Positions 33,652 to 43,700 of a stretch of DNA of 64,000 nucleotides are shown here, one piece after another (within the stretch, counting starts at the first letter, position 1; each line of letters starts with the position of its first letter). This DNA comes from Planotetraspora kaengkrachanensis (GTDB lineage Bacteria > Actinomycetota > Actinomycetes > Streptosporangiales > Streptosporangiaceae): positions 1 to 64,000 of the forward strand of contig NZ_BONV01000011.1 in the NCBI RefSeq assembly GCF_016862895.1, given 5' to 3'. Both the position numbers and the translations under genes were made by a program. The notes beneath the pieces were generated by a model. The model ran no database searches. It worked only from the letters and a program-made list of their open reading frames with translations, and was not told where the DNA came from.

Positions 33652-35460
33652 TCAGGAGGCGGAATCGAGCCGTTCGGCCAGTTCCATCCACTCGAGCTCG
33701 ACCGAGTCCTTCTGCGCCCCGACCTCGCGGAGCTCGGCGTCGAGCTTGCCGAGCAGTTCGAAGTCGCTGGCGGCCGCGGCCATCTCGGCGTGCAGCTTCG
33801 TCTCCCGCTCGCCCAGCTTGTCGAGCTGCCGCTCCAGCCGGCTCAGTTCCTTCTGGAGCTCCCGCAGCTCCTTGGCGGACAGGCCCGCGGGAACCGCGGC
33901 CGGGGCGGCCGCGGGGACCTCCGGAGCGGCAGTCGCCGAGGCCGCGCGGGCGGACAGCGCCGTTCCGGACGCCCGGCGTTCCAGGTATTCGTCCACGCCG
34001 CCCGGCAACATCGACAGCCTGCCGTCGCCGAGCAGCGCCACGCAGCGGTCGGCGACCCGCTCCAGGAAGTACCGGTCGTGGCTCACCACGACCAGCGTGC
34101 CGGGCCAGGCGTCGAGCAGATCCTCCAGCTCGGTCAGCGTCTCGATGTCGAGATCGTTGGTCGGCTCGTCGAGGAGCAGCACGTTGGGCTCATCCATGAT
34201 CAGCCGGAGCAGCTGGAGCCGCCGACGCTCGCCACCCGACAGGTCGCCGACGACCTTCCACTGGGCCTCGCCCTTGAACCCGAGGATCTCGAGCAGCTGG
34301 GACGCCGACCACTCCTTCTTGCCGACCGTGACGTACTTGCGGATCTCTTCCACCGTCTCGAGCACGCGCCGCCGGGGATCGAGCTCGGCCAGCTCCTGCG
34401 AAAGGTGGGCGAGGCGCACGGTCTTGCCCTCGACGACCTTGCCGGAATCGGGCGCGATCACCCCGGAGAGCAGGCGTAACACCGACGACTTCCCAGAGCC
34501 GTTGACCCCGATCAGGCCGATGCGGTCACCGGGACCGAACTGCCAGGTGCAGTGGTCGAGCACGAGCGGGCCCGCGCCGGGGCCGCCCGCGTGAACCGTC
34601 ACGTCCTCGAGGTCGTAGACGGTCTTGCCCAGCCGCGCGGAGGCGAACTTCAGCAGTTCGACGGTCTCCCTCGCCGGCGGCACGTCCGCGATCAGCGCCT
34701 CAGCGGCGTTGATGCGGAACTTGGGCTTGGAGGTCCGGGCCGGCGGACCGCGCCGCAGCCACGCGATCTCCTTGCGCATGAGGTTCTGCCTGCGATCCTC
34801 GGCTGCCTGGGCGATCCGGGCCCGTTCGGCCTTGGCCAGGACGTAGGCGGCGTAACCGCCCTCGTACCGCTCGACCGCCCCGTCCACGACCTCCCAGGTC
34901 CGGGTCGCCACCGCGTCGAGGAACCACCGGTCGTGCGTGACCACCAGGAGCGCCGACTTGCGCTGCGACAGATGGCCGGCGAGCCAGGCGATGGCCTCGA
35001 TGTCGAGGTGGTTGGTCGGCTCGTCGAGAATGATCAGATCGTGTTCGCCGATGAGCAGCCTGGCCAGGGCCGTACGGCGTCGCTCGCCGCCGGACAGCGC
35101 GGCCGCCGTGGCGGACAGGTCGATGTCGCCGAGCAGGTTGGCGAGGATCTCCCGGATCGCCGGGTCTCCGGCCCACTCGTGCTCCGCCCTGTCCGCGAGG
35201 ACCAGGCTCTCCACAGTGGCCGCCGGATCCAGGTCGTCACGCTGCGACAGACCGCCCACGCGCAGACCGCGATTGTGGGTCACCCGTCCGCTGTCGGGCT
35301 TCAGCTCTCCGGCGATGATCGAGACCAGCGTGGTCTTGCCACCGCCGTTGCGGCCGACGACACCGATCCGGTCGCCCTGCTCGATGCCGAGGGAGACGCC
35401 GGAAAGCAGGGGCTTGGGCCCGAAGGCTTGGGAGACGGACTCGAGATTGACCAGGTTCAT
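33652..35460 (-). CDS. ABC-F family ATPase (ribosome-associated type)
   Basis: Protein of 602 aa with two ABC domains and no membrane segment. The first Walker A is GRNGGGKTTLVSI and its signature LSGGERRRTALARLL; the second Walker A is GVNGSGKSSVLRLL, with LSGGERRRLQLLRLI and LLLDEPTNDLDIETL. A charged linker and a C-terminal coiled coil (ELRELQKELSRLERQLDKLG) fit the Uup/EttA-like class, which acts on ribosomes. It ends a minus-strand run after ispE, with 12 bases between them. Confidence 0.93.
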   Translation of the reverse strand: MNLVNLESVSQAFGPKPLLSGVSLGIEQGDRIGVVGRNGGGKTTLVSIIAGELKPDSGRVTHNRGLRVGGLSQRDDLDPAATVESLVLADRAEHEWAGDPAIREILANLLGDIDLSATAAALSGGERRRTALARLLIGEHDLIILDEPTNHLDIEAIAWLAGHLSQRKSALLVVTHDRWFLDAVATRTWEVVDGAVERYEGGYAAYVLAKAERARIAQAAEDRRQNLMRKEIAWLRRGPPARTSKPKFRINAAEALIADVPPARETVELLKFASARLGKTVYDLEDVTVHAGGPGAGPLVLDHCTWQFGPGDRIGLIGVNGSGKSSVLRLLSGVIAPDSGKVVEGKTVRLAHLSQELAELDPRRRVLETVEEIRKYVTVGKKEWSASQLLEILGFKGEAQWKVVGDLSGGERRRLQLLRLIMDEPNVLLLDEPTNDLDIETLTELEDLLDAWPGTLVVVSHDRYFLERVADRCVALLGDGRLSMLPGGVDEYLERRASGTALSARAASATAAPEVPAAAPAAVPAGLSAKELRELQKELSRLERQLDKLGERETKLHAEMAAAASDFELLGKLDAELREVGAQKDSVELEWMELAERLDSAS

Positions 35461-35472
35461 CGCCCGTAAAGC

Positions 35473-36390
35473 CTATCCGGCGGCGACGGCTCCCGGAACG
35501 GGCCCTGACGCCGTCACGACGGACCTGCAGACCCCGGCGCCCGTGAGCGCGAGCGCCACCTCGGCGGCGTGCGCGGCGGAGTCGACCAGGAAGGCGCACG
35601 TGGGCCCGGAGCCGGACACGATCGCGCCGAGCGCGCCCGCGTCACGACCCGCGTCGAGCGTCCGTCCGAGGGAGGGCCGCAGCGCGAGCGCGGCGGGCTG
35701 CAGGTCGTTGACCAGGGCCAGGCCGAGCGCCTTCGCGTCGCCGTCGCGGAGCGCCGCCATGAGCGGCTCGCTGGCGATCGGCCAGGCGACCTCCTCGCCC
35801 GCCGCCTCGCGCAGCCGGTCGCACTCGCCGTACACCTTCGGCGTGGACAGCCCGCCGTCCGCGAGGGCGAAGACCCAGTGGAAGGTGCCGCCCGTCTCAA
35901 CCGGCGTGAGCAGTTCGCCCTTGCCCCTGCCGACCGCCGTGCCGCCGAGAAGGGCGAACGGGACGTCGCTGCCGAGGTCGGCACCGATCTCCATGAGTTC
36001 CTCGAGCGGCAGCCCGAGGCCCCACAGCTCGTTGCAGGCCACCAGGGCCGCCGCGGCGTCCGCGCTGCCCCCGGCCATCCCGCCCGCCACCGGGATCGTC
36101 TTGCGGATCAGCAGGTCGGCGCCGCACGCGCGGCCCGCCCGTGCCGCGAGGGCACGCGCCGCCCGCACCGCCAGGTTGTCCTCGCCCGTCGGCACGTTGT
36201 CGGCCGACTCGCCCTCGACCCTCACGGTCAGCGCCCCCGCCGACGTGGACGGCTCGGCAGCCGTGAGTTCGTCGAACAGCGACACCGCGTGGAAGACGTT
36301 CACCAGATCGTGGAAGCCGTCATCCCGGAGGGGGCCCACGGCCAGCTGAAGGTTGACCTTGGCGGGCACCCGGACGGTGATCTCACTCAT
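35473..36390 (-). CDS. ispE: 4-diphosphocytidyl-2-C-methyl-D-erythritol kinase
   Basis: Protein of 305 aa of the GHMP kinase family. It starts VRVPAKVNLQLAVGPLRDDG and has the ATP loop PVAGGMAGGSADAAAAL at about 104-120 and GSDVPFALLGGTAVGRGKGE. It phosphorylates CDP-methylerythritol in the non-mevalonate isoprenoid pathway, which also supplies undecaprenyl carriers. In most actinomycetes it directly follows rsmA; here a kinase/FG-GAP gene pair in the opposite direction lies between the two. Confidence 0.95.
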   Translation of the reverse strand: MSEITVRVPAKVNLQLAVGPLRDDGFHDLVNVFHAVSLFDELTAAEPSTSAGALTVRVEGESADNVPTGEDNLAVRAARALAARAGRACGADLLIRKTIPVAGGMAGGSADAAAALVACNELWGLGLPLEELMEIGADLGSDVPFALLGGTAVGRGKGELLTPVETGGTFHWVFALADGGLSTPKVYGECDRLREAAGEEVAWPIASEPLMAALRDGDAKALGLALVNDLQPAALALRPSLGRTLDAGRDAGALGAIVSGSGPTCAFLVDSAAHAAEVALALTGAGVCRSVVTASGPVPGAVAAG

Positions 36391-36571
36391 CGCCCGCTCA
36401 CCGCTTCCCCGACTCGTCCTGTCATCTCGGCCACGGGATCCGAGCCTAACGTGGCCTGGACCTGCGGCCGGCCAATGGATCCTCCTGAATGAGGGCGAAA
36501 GGTTTACAGCGAAACGGTACGGTTTGACTGATCCCCCCGGTCAATGGAGCACACCGATAGACGGCCCCAGC

Positions 36572-37966
36572 GTGACGAGCGCGCCTCTGTCCCCGAGCGA
36601 CCCGGCTGCCATCGGCGGCTACACGCTGCTCGGGCGGCTCGGCACGGGCGGGATGGGCACGGTATACCTCGGCTCCGGGGACGACGAGCGGCTCGTGGCC
36701 GTGAAGGTCGTCCGGCGGGAGTACTCGGAGGACCCCGACTTCACCGCGCGGTTCCACTCGGAGGTCGAGCACGCTCAGGCGGTGGCCTCCTTCTGCACCG
36801 CAGAGGTCATCGGACACGGCGAGGCCGCGGACGGCCGGCCGTACATGGTCACCGAGTACATCCCGGGCACACCGCTCGACCGGCAGATCTCGACGTACGG
36901 CAGGCTCGAGCCGACGACCCTGCACGGGGTCGCGTTCGGGGTCGCTGCGGCGCTGACCGCGATCCACTCGGCCGGTCTGGTGCACCGGGACCTGAAACCC
37001 GCCAACGTCATCCTGTCGATGTCGGGACCCCGGGTCATCGACTTCGGCGTCGCCCGGGCCGTGGACGCGACCCACGGGCACACCAAGACGGGCGAGGTGG
37101 TCGGGACCCCCGGCTGGTGGGCGCCCGAGCATCTCCAGGCGCACCCGGTGGGGCCGCCGGCCGACGTGTTCACGTGGGGCTGCCTGGTGGCGTACGCGGG
37201 AACGGGCCGCCATCCCTTCGGCGAGGGCCCTCCCATGGTCCTCGCCCATCGCATCCTGGAGACCGAGCCCGACCTCACCGGCCTGCCCGAGAGTCTCGCC
37301 CACCTCGTGCGCCGGGCGCTGAACCGCTGGCCGAGGAACCGGCCGACCGCGCAGGAACTGCTGCTCGCGCTTCTCGGCGGGCAGACGGAGGAGCAGACGA
37401 CCGAGGCGATCGACGAACTGTGGGAGCCGCCGCGGAATCTCCTGCCCGTTACCGCTCCCGAGACGGTGCCGCAGCCCCGCCGGAGAAGCTGGACAAGCCG
37501 GCGGAGACCGCCCCTGGCCGTGCTCCTGGCCGCGGGCCTCGTGGCGGTCGTCGCCGCCGGTCTGCTCATCGGGCTGCGCGCCGGGAGTCGGGGTGAGGTG
37601 GCGGCCCCCGCCTCGAACGCCCGGGCGAGCGACATCGGCCGGCGGTTCGAGATCGGGGACGTCCAACTCGTCGTCCAGCGCCCCTCCTGCCGTGGCACGG
37701 CGGGGTCGGGGCAGACCTGCCTCGTCGAATGGGTCCTGCTCAACACGGGCTCCAACAAGATCGACCTGTCCGGGCCGCTCGACCTCGTCGACGACGAGGG
37801 GATCACGCGTGCCGCCGTGCGAGCGGTCAAGGACTCCCCCGCCTCCATCCAGCCCGGGGACATGCTCACCCTGTCCACGGAGTACACGCTCCCCGCGGAC
37901 CGCAGGGCCGTACGGCTCGTCGGCCCGGTGATCACGGGAGGCGGCGACATCGAGGTGCACCTGTGA
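36572..37966 (+). CDS. transmembrane Ser/Thr protein kinase (copy 1)
   Basis: Protein of 464 aa. Kinase domain at about 15-275: [12 protein letters not shown] (P-loop), VAVKVVRRE (Lys), [11 protein letters not shown] (about 138), DFGVARAVD and GTPGWWAPE. A Pro/Arg linker leads to one membrane segment (about 313-336). An outside domain of some 115 residues follows, with two Cys and an immunoglobulin-like pattern (DIGRRFEIGDVQLVVQ). The frame is open upstream of 36572; the GTG there is chosen because it precedes the domain closely, but its ribosome box is weak. Its stop overlaps the GTG of the FG-GAP gene, so the two are coupled. The pair is duplicated at 40581-43699. Confidence 0.87.
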   Translation: MTSAPLSPSDPAAIGGYTLLGRLGTGGMGTVYLGSGDDERLVAVKVVRREYSEDPDFTARFHSEVEHAQAVASFCTAEVIGHGEAADGRPYMVTEYIPGTPLDRQISTYGRLEPTTLHGVAFGVAAALTAIHSAGLVHRDLKPANVILSMSGPRVIDFGVARAVDATHGHTKTGEVVGTPGWWAPEHLQAHPVGPPADVFTWGCLVAYAGTGRHPFGEGPPMVLAHRILETEPDLTGLPESLAHLVRRALNRWPRNRPTAQELLLALLGGQTEEQTTEAIDELWEPPRNLLPVTAPETVPQPRRRSWTSRRRPPLAVLLAAGLVAVVAAGLLIGLRAGSRGEVAAPASNARASDIGRRFEIGDVQLVVQRPSCRGTAGSGQTCLVEWVLLNTGSNKIDLSGPLDLVDDEGITRAAVRAVKDSPASIQPGDMLTLSTEYTLPADRRAVRLVGPVITGGGDIEVHL

Positions 37967-39552
37967 CCGCCACGCGAAAGGGACGCCTGGTCCTCACCGC
38001 GATCGCACTCGCCTGCGTCGCCGCCATGTCCCCCTCCCCGCCGCCGACGCCGCCCGATCCCACGCCGGAGATCACGCCGACGATCACTCCTGAGCCGACC
38101 CCGAGCGTCTCGGTCGAGCCCACCCCGACCCCGACGCTCGTCGTCCCCTCGCCGGGATCCCCTCCGCGGCCGCCGCGGCAGGGCACTCCTCGTCCGCCCG
38201 CGCCTCCCCGGTCGGACAGGTGCCCGAACGCGGGTGAGTTCGACTTCGACGGGGACGGCCAGGACGACGCCGTGGTGGGCGACCCGTTCGCCGGCTTCGG
38301 GTCGGCGCCCGGCGGACGGCTCTTCCTCCTACGGGGCAGGGCCGGCGCCCCCCTCGACCCGGCCGTACAGGCCATGGACGCGAGCACACCCGGCTGGATC
38401 GCCCGGCCCGGGCACATCGACGGCGACCGGTGCATGGACCTGGTCGTCGCCAACCCCTTCGCGGACGGCAGGCGCGGCCGGGCGACGGTGCACGGCTCCG
38501 GCATCGCCTACGTCTACTGGGGCGGGCCCGACTTCGGCCGCGTCGCCACCCGCCTGGAACTGAAGCCGCCCGTGGCGCGCTCCTCCGCGCGTTTCGGCTG
38601 GTCCGTGGCCGTTCGGGATGGGTTTGTCGCGATCGGCGCACCCTACGAGGACGCCGACGACATCATCGACTCCGGTGCCGTGTACCTCTTCGACCTCAAG
38701 GATCGCAAGCCGGGCGAACCTCAGCGGATCACGCAGGACTCGCCCGGCGTCCCCGGCATCGGCCAGCCTGGCGACATGTTCGGCTGGGCGGTGACCCTGG
38801 GCAGGCTCGGCGGCTCCCCCGGGGCTCCCGATCTGGCGGTGGGCGTGCCGTTCGAGGACAACGAGGATTCCGGCCAGACGGACACGGGCGGCCTCACCGT
38901 GGTCTACGACGTGTCGTCGCATCCGTCGCGCTACCGCGGCGGCAAATGGGATCTCCCGTCCGTCACCGACGAAATCCCCCCGAACTCGGGCGACGACTTC
39001 GGCTACTCCCTGCGGTACGGCAAGGACGGCGACCAGGGCTATCTGGCGGTCGGGGCGCCCAGGGCCGATCCGGAGGGCGTAAGGGACGCCGGGGTCGTCG
39101 TGCTCTTCGAGGTGACCGAGACAGGTCCGCGCTACCTGCGGACACTGCGCCAGGGGCTCGACATCGTGGGCGACAGCCCCGACCAGGACGACAGGTTCGG
39201 CTGGTCGGTCGCCATCAGCGGCCCCTACGTCCTCGTCGGCGCCCCCGGCGAGAGCGGGCCGACCACCCCGCAGAGCGGAGCGGTTAACGTCGTGCCGCTC
39301 GGGAACGGCTCCGCCGGGCTGATGACCACGCTGGACGATCCTCAGCCGTACGACCACTTCGGATGGAGCGTGAGCGCGTTCGGGGACGGCAGGTTCCTGA
39401 TCGGCGCCCCCGATCGGGGAGCCACGGGCACGGTCACCGTTGTGACCACGGCCACCGCCGCGAGCGGCCGCAACCTCCGCGAGCTCTCACCTGAGCAGGC
39501 GGGCCCGGCGGGCACGCAATACCTGGACTTCGGCTCCGCGGTGGCGGGCTAG
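37963..39552 (+). CDS. secreted FG-GAP beta-propeller protein (copy 1)
   Basis: Protein of 529 aa. A short signal segment is followed by a Pro/Thr-rich spacer (about 25-85), then repeats of the integrin-alpha FG-GAP type: FDFDGDGQDDAVVGDPFAG, ARFGWSVAVRDGFVAIGAPY, DMFGWAVTLG, DDFGYSLRYG, DRFGWSVAISG and DHFGWSVSAFG. The calcium loop D-x-D-G-D-x-x-D is clear in the first. The chain ends YLDFGSAVAG, the first strand of another repeat that would pair with the N-terminal half-repeat to close the ring. Coupled to the upstream kinase, it may be the kinase's outside ligand or partner. Confidence 0.85.
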   Translation: MTATRKGRLVLTAIALACVAAMSPSPPPTPPDPTPEITPTITPEPTPSVSVEPTPTPTLVVPSPGSPPRPPRQGTPRPPAPPRSDRCPNAGEFDFDGDGQDDAVVGDPFAGFGSAPGGRLFLLRGRAGAPLDPAVQAMDASTPGWIARPGHIDGDRCMDLVVANPFADGRRGRATVHGSGIAYVYWGGPDFGRVATRLELKPPVARSSARFGWSVAVRDGFVAIGAPYEDADDIIDSGAVYLFDLKDRKPGEPQRITQDSPGVPGIGQPGDMFGWAVTLGRLGGSPGAPDLAVGVPFEDNEDSGQTDTGGLTVVYDVSSHPSRYRGGKWDLPSVTDEIPPNSGDDFGYSLRYGKDGDQGYLAVGAPRADPEGVRDAGVVVLFEVTETGPRYLRTLRQGLDIVGDSPDQDDRFGWSVAISGPYVLVGAPGESGPTTPQSGAVNVVPLGNGSAGLMTTLDDPQPYDHFGWSVSAFGDGRFLIGAPDRGATGTVTVVTTATAASGRNLRELSPEQAGPAGTQYLDFGSAVAG

Positions 39553-39576
39553 CCGATCCGGTCCGTCCCGGGCCCG

Positions 39577-39600
39577 GTCTCGGCTTACGTCTCGGCTTAC
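39577..39600. repeat. 12-base tandem duplication at the rsmA stop
   Basis: GTCTCGGCTTAC occurs twice in tandem, and the following GTCTCG continues the pattern. The rsmA stop codon (minus strand) is within the second copy, so the duplication repeats the stop. Confidence 0.8.
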
Positions 39601-40451
39601 GTCTCGAGAGGGGGCCGGTGCTCGGCGATGCGCGCGAAGTCCTCGATGCCGAGTTGCTCGCCTCTCGCCTGCGGGTCGACCCCCGCCTTGACGAGGGCCT
39701 CCTCGGCGGCCGCCGCCGTACCCGCCCACCCCGCGAGGGCGGCGCGGAGCGTCTTGCGGCGCTGGGCGAAGGCGGCGTCGACGGCCGCGAAGACCTCTCG
39801 GCGCGGCGCCGACGTCTCCGGAGGGTCCCTGCGGACGAGCGAGACCAGGCCGGAGTCGACGTTCGGCGCCGGCCAGAAGACGTTGCGGCCCACCGGTCCT
39901 GCCCTGCGGACGTCGGCGTACCACGCGGCCTTGAGCGACGGGATGCCGTAGATCTTCGATCCCGGGGAGGCCGCGAGCCGGTCGGCGACCTCCGACTGGA
40001 CCATGACCAGTCCCCGGCTAAGCGACGGCAGCACCTCCAGAAGGTGCAGCAGAACCGGGACGGACACGTTGTACGGCAGGTTGGCCACGAGCGCGGTCGG
40101 CTCCGCCCCGAGATCGGCGGGCCGTGCCCGGAGGGCGTCGGCGTGCACGACCGTCAGCCGGTCGGCGTGCTCGGGGGCGTGCTCGGCCACCGTCAGCGGC
40201 AGTTGCTCCGCGAGCACCGGGTCGATCTCCACCGCGACGACCCGCGCGACCTCGGGAAGCAGCGCCAGCGTCAAGGAGCCGAGGCCCGGGCCGACTTCGA
40301 TGACCACGTCGTCAGAGGCGACCTCGGCCGTCCGGACGATCCTGCGCACCGTGCCGCCGTCGATGACGAAGTTCTGCCCGAGCTTCTTCGTCGGCCTGAT
40401 GTTCAGCTTCTTCGCCAGCGTGCGTACCTCAACCGGACCGAGCAGGCTCAT
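39597..40451 (-). CDS. rsmA: 16S rRNA (adenine1518/1519-N6) dimethyltransferase
   Basis: Protein of 284 aa. [21 protein letters not shown] (first half), motif [19 protein letters not shown] and the catalytic [16 protein letters not shown] are all present. It dimethylates two adjacent adenines near the 3' end of 16S rRNA. The ATG at 40451 aligns with family starts ([10 protein letters not shown]); a GGAGGG just before it is closer than usual, and an ATG six codons upstream exists. It sits alone on the minus strand between two plus-strand kinase/FG-GAP pairs. Confidence 0.95.
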   Translation of the reverse strand: MSLLGPVEVRTLAKKLNIRPTKKLGQNFVIDGGTVRRIVRTAEVASDDVVIEVGPGLGSLTLALLPEVARVVAVEIDPVLAEQLPLTVAEHAPEHADRLTVVHADALRARPADLGAEPTALVANLPYNVSVPVLLHLLEVLPSLSRGLVMVQSEVADRLAASPGSKIYGIPSLKAAWYADVRRAGPVGRNVFWPAPNVDSGLVSLVRRDPPETSAPRREVFAAVDAAFAQRRKTLRAALAGWAGTAAAAEEALVKAGVDPQARGEQLGIEDFARIAEHRPPLET

Positions 40452-40580
40452 CCCTCCAGTGTGGTGCATGCGCACAGGTCGATTGGCCAGGCGGATGATC
40501 ACGCAGGAACTTGCCCCGATGGGGCAATCCGCCCCGCCTTCGGCGTCGAACCCGCCATATACCGAAAGGGGCGGACAGAC

Positions 40581-42269
40581 GTGGACGACGTACTCACGGT
40601 CAAGATCGACAGAAACCGGTCCCCGCGACCCCCCGGCGCCGAGCCGCTCCGACCGGGCGATCCACCGGTCATCGGCCCCTACCGGCTGCTGGGCAGGCTC
40701 GGCGAGGGAGGGATGGGAACCGTCTACCTCGCCCTGGCCCCCACGGGCCGGATGGTCGCGGTGAAGGTGGTCAAGGCCGAGTTCACGCAGGACGAGAGCT
40801 TCGCCGCCAGGTTCCACGCGGAAGTGGACAACGCCCGCAAGGTGGCCTCGTTCTGCACGGCCCAGGTGCTGGACAACGGCGACGCCGAGGACGGCCGGCC
40901 GTACATGGTCACCGAGTACATCGCCGGGGTGCCGCTGTCGCGGCAGATCGCCATGTACGGCCCGCTGGAGCCGGGGGCGCTCACCGGGGTCGCGCTCGGC
41001 GTGACGGCGGCGCTGGCCGCCATCCACGTGGCGGGACTCGTCCACCGCGACCTCAAGCCCGCGAACGTGATCCTGTCCATCTCGGGACCACGGGTGATCG
41101 ACTTCGGGATCTCCCGTGCCCTCGACGCCACGCACGGCTTCACGCGGGCGGGCGAACTTCTCGGAAGCCCCGGTTGGTGGGCTCCCGAGCAGGTCCGCGG
41201 CGACGAGGTGACCCAGGCGTCGGACGTCTTCGCATGGGGCTGCCTGGTCGCCTATGCGGGGAGCGGCCGCCGTCCCTACGGCGACGGCGACGCGCTGGCC
41301 CTGGTAGCCCGCGCGCTCAACAGCCGTCCTGACCTGGGATCTCTGCCCGCCCCGCTCGACGAGCTCACCCGTCGCGCCACCCACCCGGATCCCTCTCGCC
41401 GGCCCAGCGCGCAGGACCTGCTCATCGCGCTCGTCGGCGGGGTCGCGAGCGCCCCGGCGCATCCGATCTCCGCCGGCGTCGTGGCGCCTGCCGCAGAAGC
41501 ATTCGCCGTGGACTCGCCACCCACGCGGGCTCTGGCGACCGACGATCTGGCCACGGAGGCGCTGGCGGGCGTCTGGGAGCCTCCGGCCGGTGTCACGCAG
41601 ATCCTCGGCCTGCCCTCCGCTGACCCGGCGCCTGCCGACGCGGAGCCGGCCAAGGCAGGGCTTGCCGGGGGCGCCGGGGCGTCCCCCGTAGCCGGCGCGC
41701 CGTCCCCCGATGCGGAACACGGTGATGCCGTGCGGCGCACCAAGCGGATCCGCGTGCTGGCCGTCGCCGCGTCGGCCGTGATCGCGCTGACCCTCGCCCT
41801 TGGCGCGCTGATCACACTGTCCGGCAGCACGACGCGGGGTACGGAAGCGGCCGCCGACACCGTCACGCCCTCTCCCGCGAGCACGGCCGCGGTGGCGAAG
41901 GCGCCCGCCGCCGACTCGGACGTCGGCAGGCGACTGCTGCTCGCGGGATCCGACACGCAACTCCTCGTGCCGCAGCAACCGCGCTGCGGGCTGACCACCT
42001 ACGAGGACATCACCAGCGCTCGCGGCGGCCTGTGCCTCGTCCGCTGGACGATGGTGAACCTGGGCGGCGATCTGGCGCCGATCGGCACCACGCCCCCGCG
42101 CCTCGTCGACGACGCGGGCGGCGAGTATCCCGCAGACGAGGCCTCGACGCTCCCGCCCACGGCCCTCGTGCCGGGCGGCAAGGTCGACGGAGTCCTGATC
42201 TTCGATCTCCCGTCCCGCCGTACGCCCGTGAAACTGGTCCTCGCCGACGATCTGGAGGTGCGGCTATGA
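40581..42269 (+). CDS. transmembrane Ser/Thr protein kinase (copy 2)
   Basis: Protein of 562 aa. The kinase domain at about 30-295 has [32 protein letters not shown] (about 155) and [14 protein letters not shown] long Ala/Pro-rich linker (about 300-385) precedes the membrane segment (about 391-415). The outside domain again starts with [17 protein letters not shown] and contains two Cys. It is clearly paralogous to the kinase at 36572; identities run along the catalytic core and the start of the outside domain. GTG at 40581 has AAAGGGG about ten bases upstream. ATGA coupling joins it to the FG-GAP gene after it. Confidence 0.88.
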   Translation: MDDVLTVKIDRNRSPRPPGAEPLRPGDPPVIGPYRLLGRLGEGGMGTVYLALAPTGRMVAVKVVKAEFTQDESFAARFHAEVDNARKVASFCTAQVLDNGDAEDGRPYMVTEYIAGVPLSRQIAMYGPLEPGALTGVALGVTAALAAIHVAGLVHRDLKPANVILSISGPRVIDFGISRALDATHGFTRAGELLGSPGWWAPEQVRGDEVTQASDVFAWGCLVAYAGSGRRPYGDGDALALVARALNSRPDLGSLPAPLDELTRRATHPDPSRRPSAQDLLIALVGGVASAPAHPISAGVVAPAAEAFAVDSPPTRALATDDLATEALAGVWEPPAGVTQILGLPSADPAPADAEPAKAGLAGGAGASPVAGAPSPDAEHGDAVRRTKRIRVLAVAASAVIALTLALGALITLSGSTTRGTEAAADTVTPSPASTAAVAKAPAADSDVGRRLLLAGSDTQLLVPQQPRCGLTTYEDITSARGGLCLVRWTMVNLGGDLAPIGTTPPRLVDDAGGEYPADEASTLPPTALVPGGKVDGVLIFDLPSRRTPVKLVLADDLEVRL

Positions 42270-43699
42270 GGCTCCTGCGCACAGTCCCCGCGGCCCTGAT
42301 CCTGCTCACCGGGTTGATCATCCCTGGTACGGCTTTCGCCAAGGACGGCTGCTCGTCGGCCGGCGCGGCCGACTTCAACGGCGACGGGCTCGACGACGCC
42401 GTCGTGGCGGACCCGTTCGCCGACGTCCAGGGCAAGGAGGGTGCGGGAGTCGTCCACGTCCTGCTCGGCGGTGGACGGTCCGGCGTCCTGGTGCTCCAGA
42501 GTCCCGACGCCGCCTCCGGCGACGGCTTCGGATGGTCCGTACGGACCGCCCACGTCGACGGCGACCGATGCCTGGACGTGGTGGTCGGCGCGCCGTACAG
42601 CGACGGGGAGGGCAGCAAGGACGCCGGAATGGCCTATGTGTTCCACGGCACGCAGAGCGGCCTGCCCAAGGTCACGCGGCTCCTCCCAGAAAGGCAGCCG
42701 AACGCCCACTTCGGCTGGTCGCTCGCGGCGGCCGAATCGCCTACGGGCGGCGCGCTCGTCGCCGTCGGAGAGCCCCATGCCGACAGCGACGGTGTGAGCG
42801 ATTCTGGCGCGGTCCACCTGTTCGAGGTGGGCGACACCGCGAAGGCATCGGCGATCATCACGCAGGAATCCGAGGGAGTGCCAGGCAACGGCGAGATCGG
42901 CGACATGTACGGCTGGGCTCTCGCCCTCGGCCACATCGGCGGCCGGCCCGGCGACCTCGACCTGGCCGTCGGAGTGCCGTTCGAGAACGACGACGGCTCC
43001 GGCAAGCAGGTGGCCTCGGGGCGGGCGGACGCCGGCGCGGTCGGAGTCGTCTTCGACGTGCAGACCGCGCGAGGCCGCTACTCCGGCACGGCTTTGGGTC
43101 TCCAGGGGGACCAGCGCTCGAACGGCCGGTTCGGCTATGCCCTGGACTACGCCGAGTGGCGGGGCGACGGCTTTCTCGCGGCGAGCGCGCCGCGTGCCGC
43201 TGGGGGCTCGGGAATCGTGGAGCTGTTCGTCAGGAAGGGCGCGGGAGAGGTGTCGCCGCTGGAGACCGTCCAGGCGGAATCCGGCGACCTCGGCGGCTGG
43301 AGCCTCGCCTTCTGGAACCCCAAGGACTCCCTGTCTCTGGCGATCGGCTCCCGGATGACGTCCGTACGCGATCCCGGGACGTCAGGTGTGCTGCGACCCC
43401 TTCTCTCGTCCGGCTCCGTGCCCCTCGCGAACGCCGGCGCGTACGTGCACGTCGGTGCGTTCATGCACGACGGCACGTCCGTCAGCGACATCGGGGGCAG
43501 GAGCGCGTTCGAGCCGGGCGCGGGCCTGCTCGTGGGCCTGCCGGACGCGGGGCCGGCCGGGTCCGTCGCCGTCCTCGGCGCAGACGCCTCGGTGTCTGGC
43601 GGCCCAGGACAGATCAACGAAGACGCCCCGGCGTATCGCGGCCCAGGGCGGATCGACGGAGGCGCCTCCGCCGACTTCGGCGCGGCCGTCGCCGGCTGA
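42266..43699 (+). CDS. secreted FG-GAP beta-propeller protein (copy 2)
   Basis: Protein of 477 aa. A clean signal peptide ends near residue 25 (IIPGTAFA-KDG). FG-GAP repeats follow: ADFNGDGLDDAVVADPFAD, DGFGWSVRTAHVDGD, AHFGWSLAAAE, DMYGWALALG, GRFGYALDYAE and others, with D-x-N-G-D-x-x-D calcium loops. It ends ASADFGAAVAG, matching the closing segment of copy 1. Unlike copy 1 it has no Pro/Thr-rich spacer. It is coupled to the kinase at 40581. The next gene, tatD, is convergent and only two bases away. Confidence 0.86.
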   Translation: MRLLRTVPAALILLTGLIIPGTAFAKDGCSSAGAADFNGDGLDDAVVADPFADVQGKEGAGVVHVLLGGGRSGVLVLQSPDAASGDGFGWSVRTAHVDGDRCLDVVVGAPYSDGEGSKDAGMAYVFHGTQSGLPKVTRLLPERQPNAHFGWSLAAAESPTGGALVAVGEPHADSDGVSDSGAVHLFEVGDTAKASAIITQESEGVPGNGEIGDMYGWALALGHIGGRPGDLDLAVGVPFENDDGSGKQVASGRADAGAVGVVFDVQTARGRYSGTALGLQGDQRSNGRFGYALDYAEWRGDGFLAASAPRAAGGSGIVELFVRKGAGEVSPLETVQAESGDLGGWSLAFWNPKDSLSLAIGSRMTSVRDPGTSGVLRPLLSSGSVPLANAGAYVHVGAFMHDGTSVSDIGGRSAFEPGAGLLVGLPDAGPAGSVAVLGADASVSGGPGQINEDAPAYRGPGRIDGGASADFGAAVAG

Positions 43700-43700
43700 G

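Noticed and set aside
39618-40580. N-terminal extension of kinase copy 2 opposite rsmA
   Set aside because: The frame is open through rsmA but has no family similarity before the GTG at 40581, which has a ribosome box.
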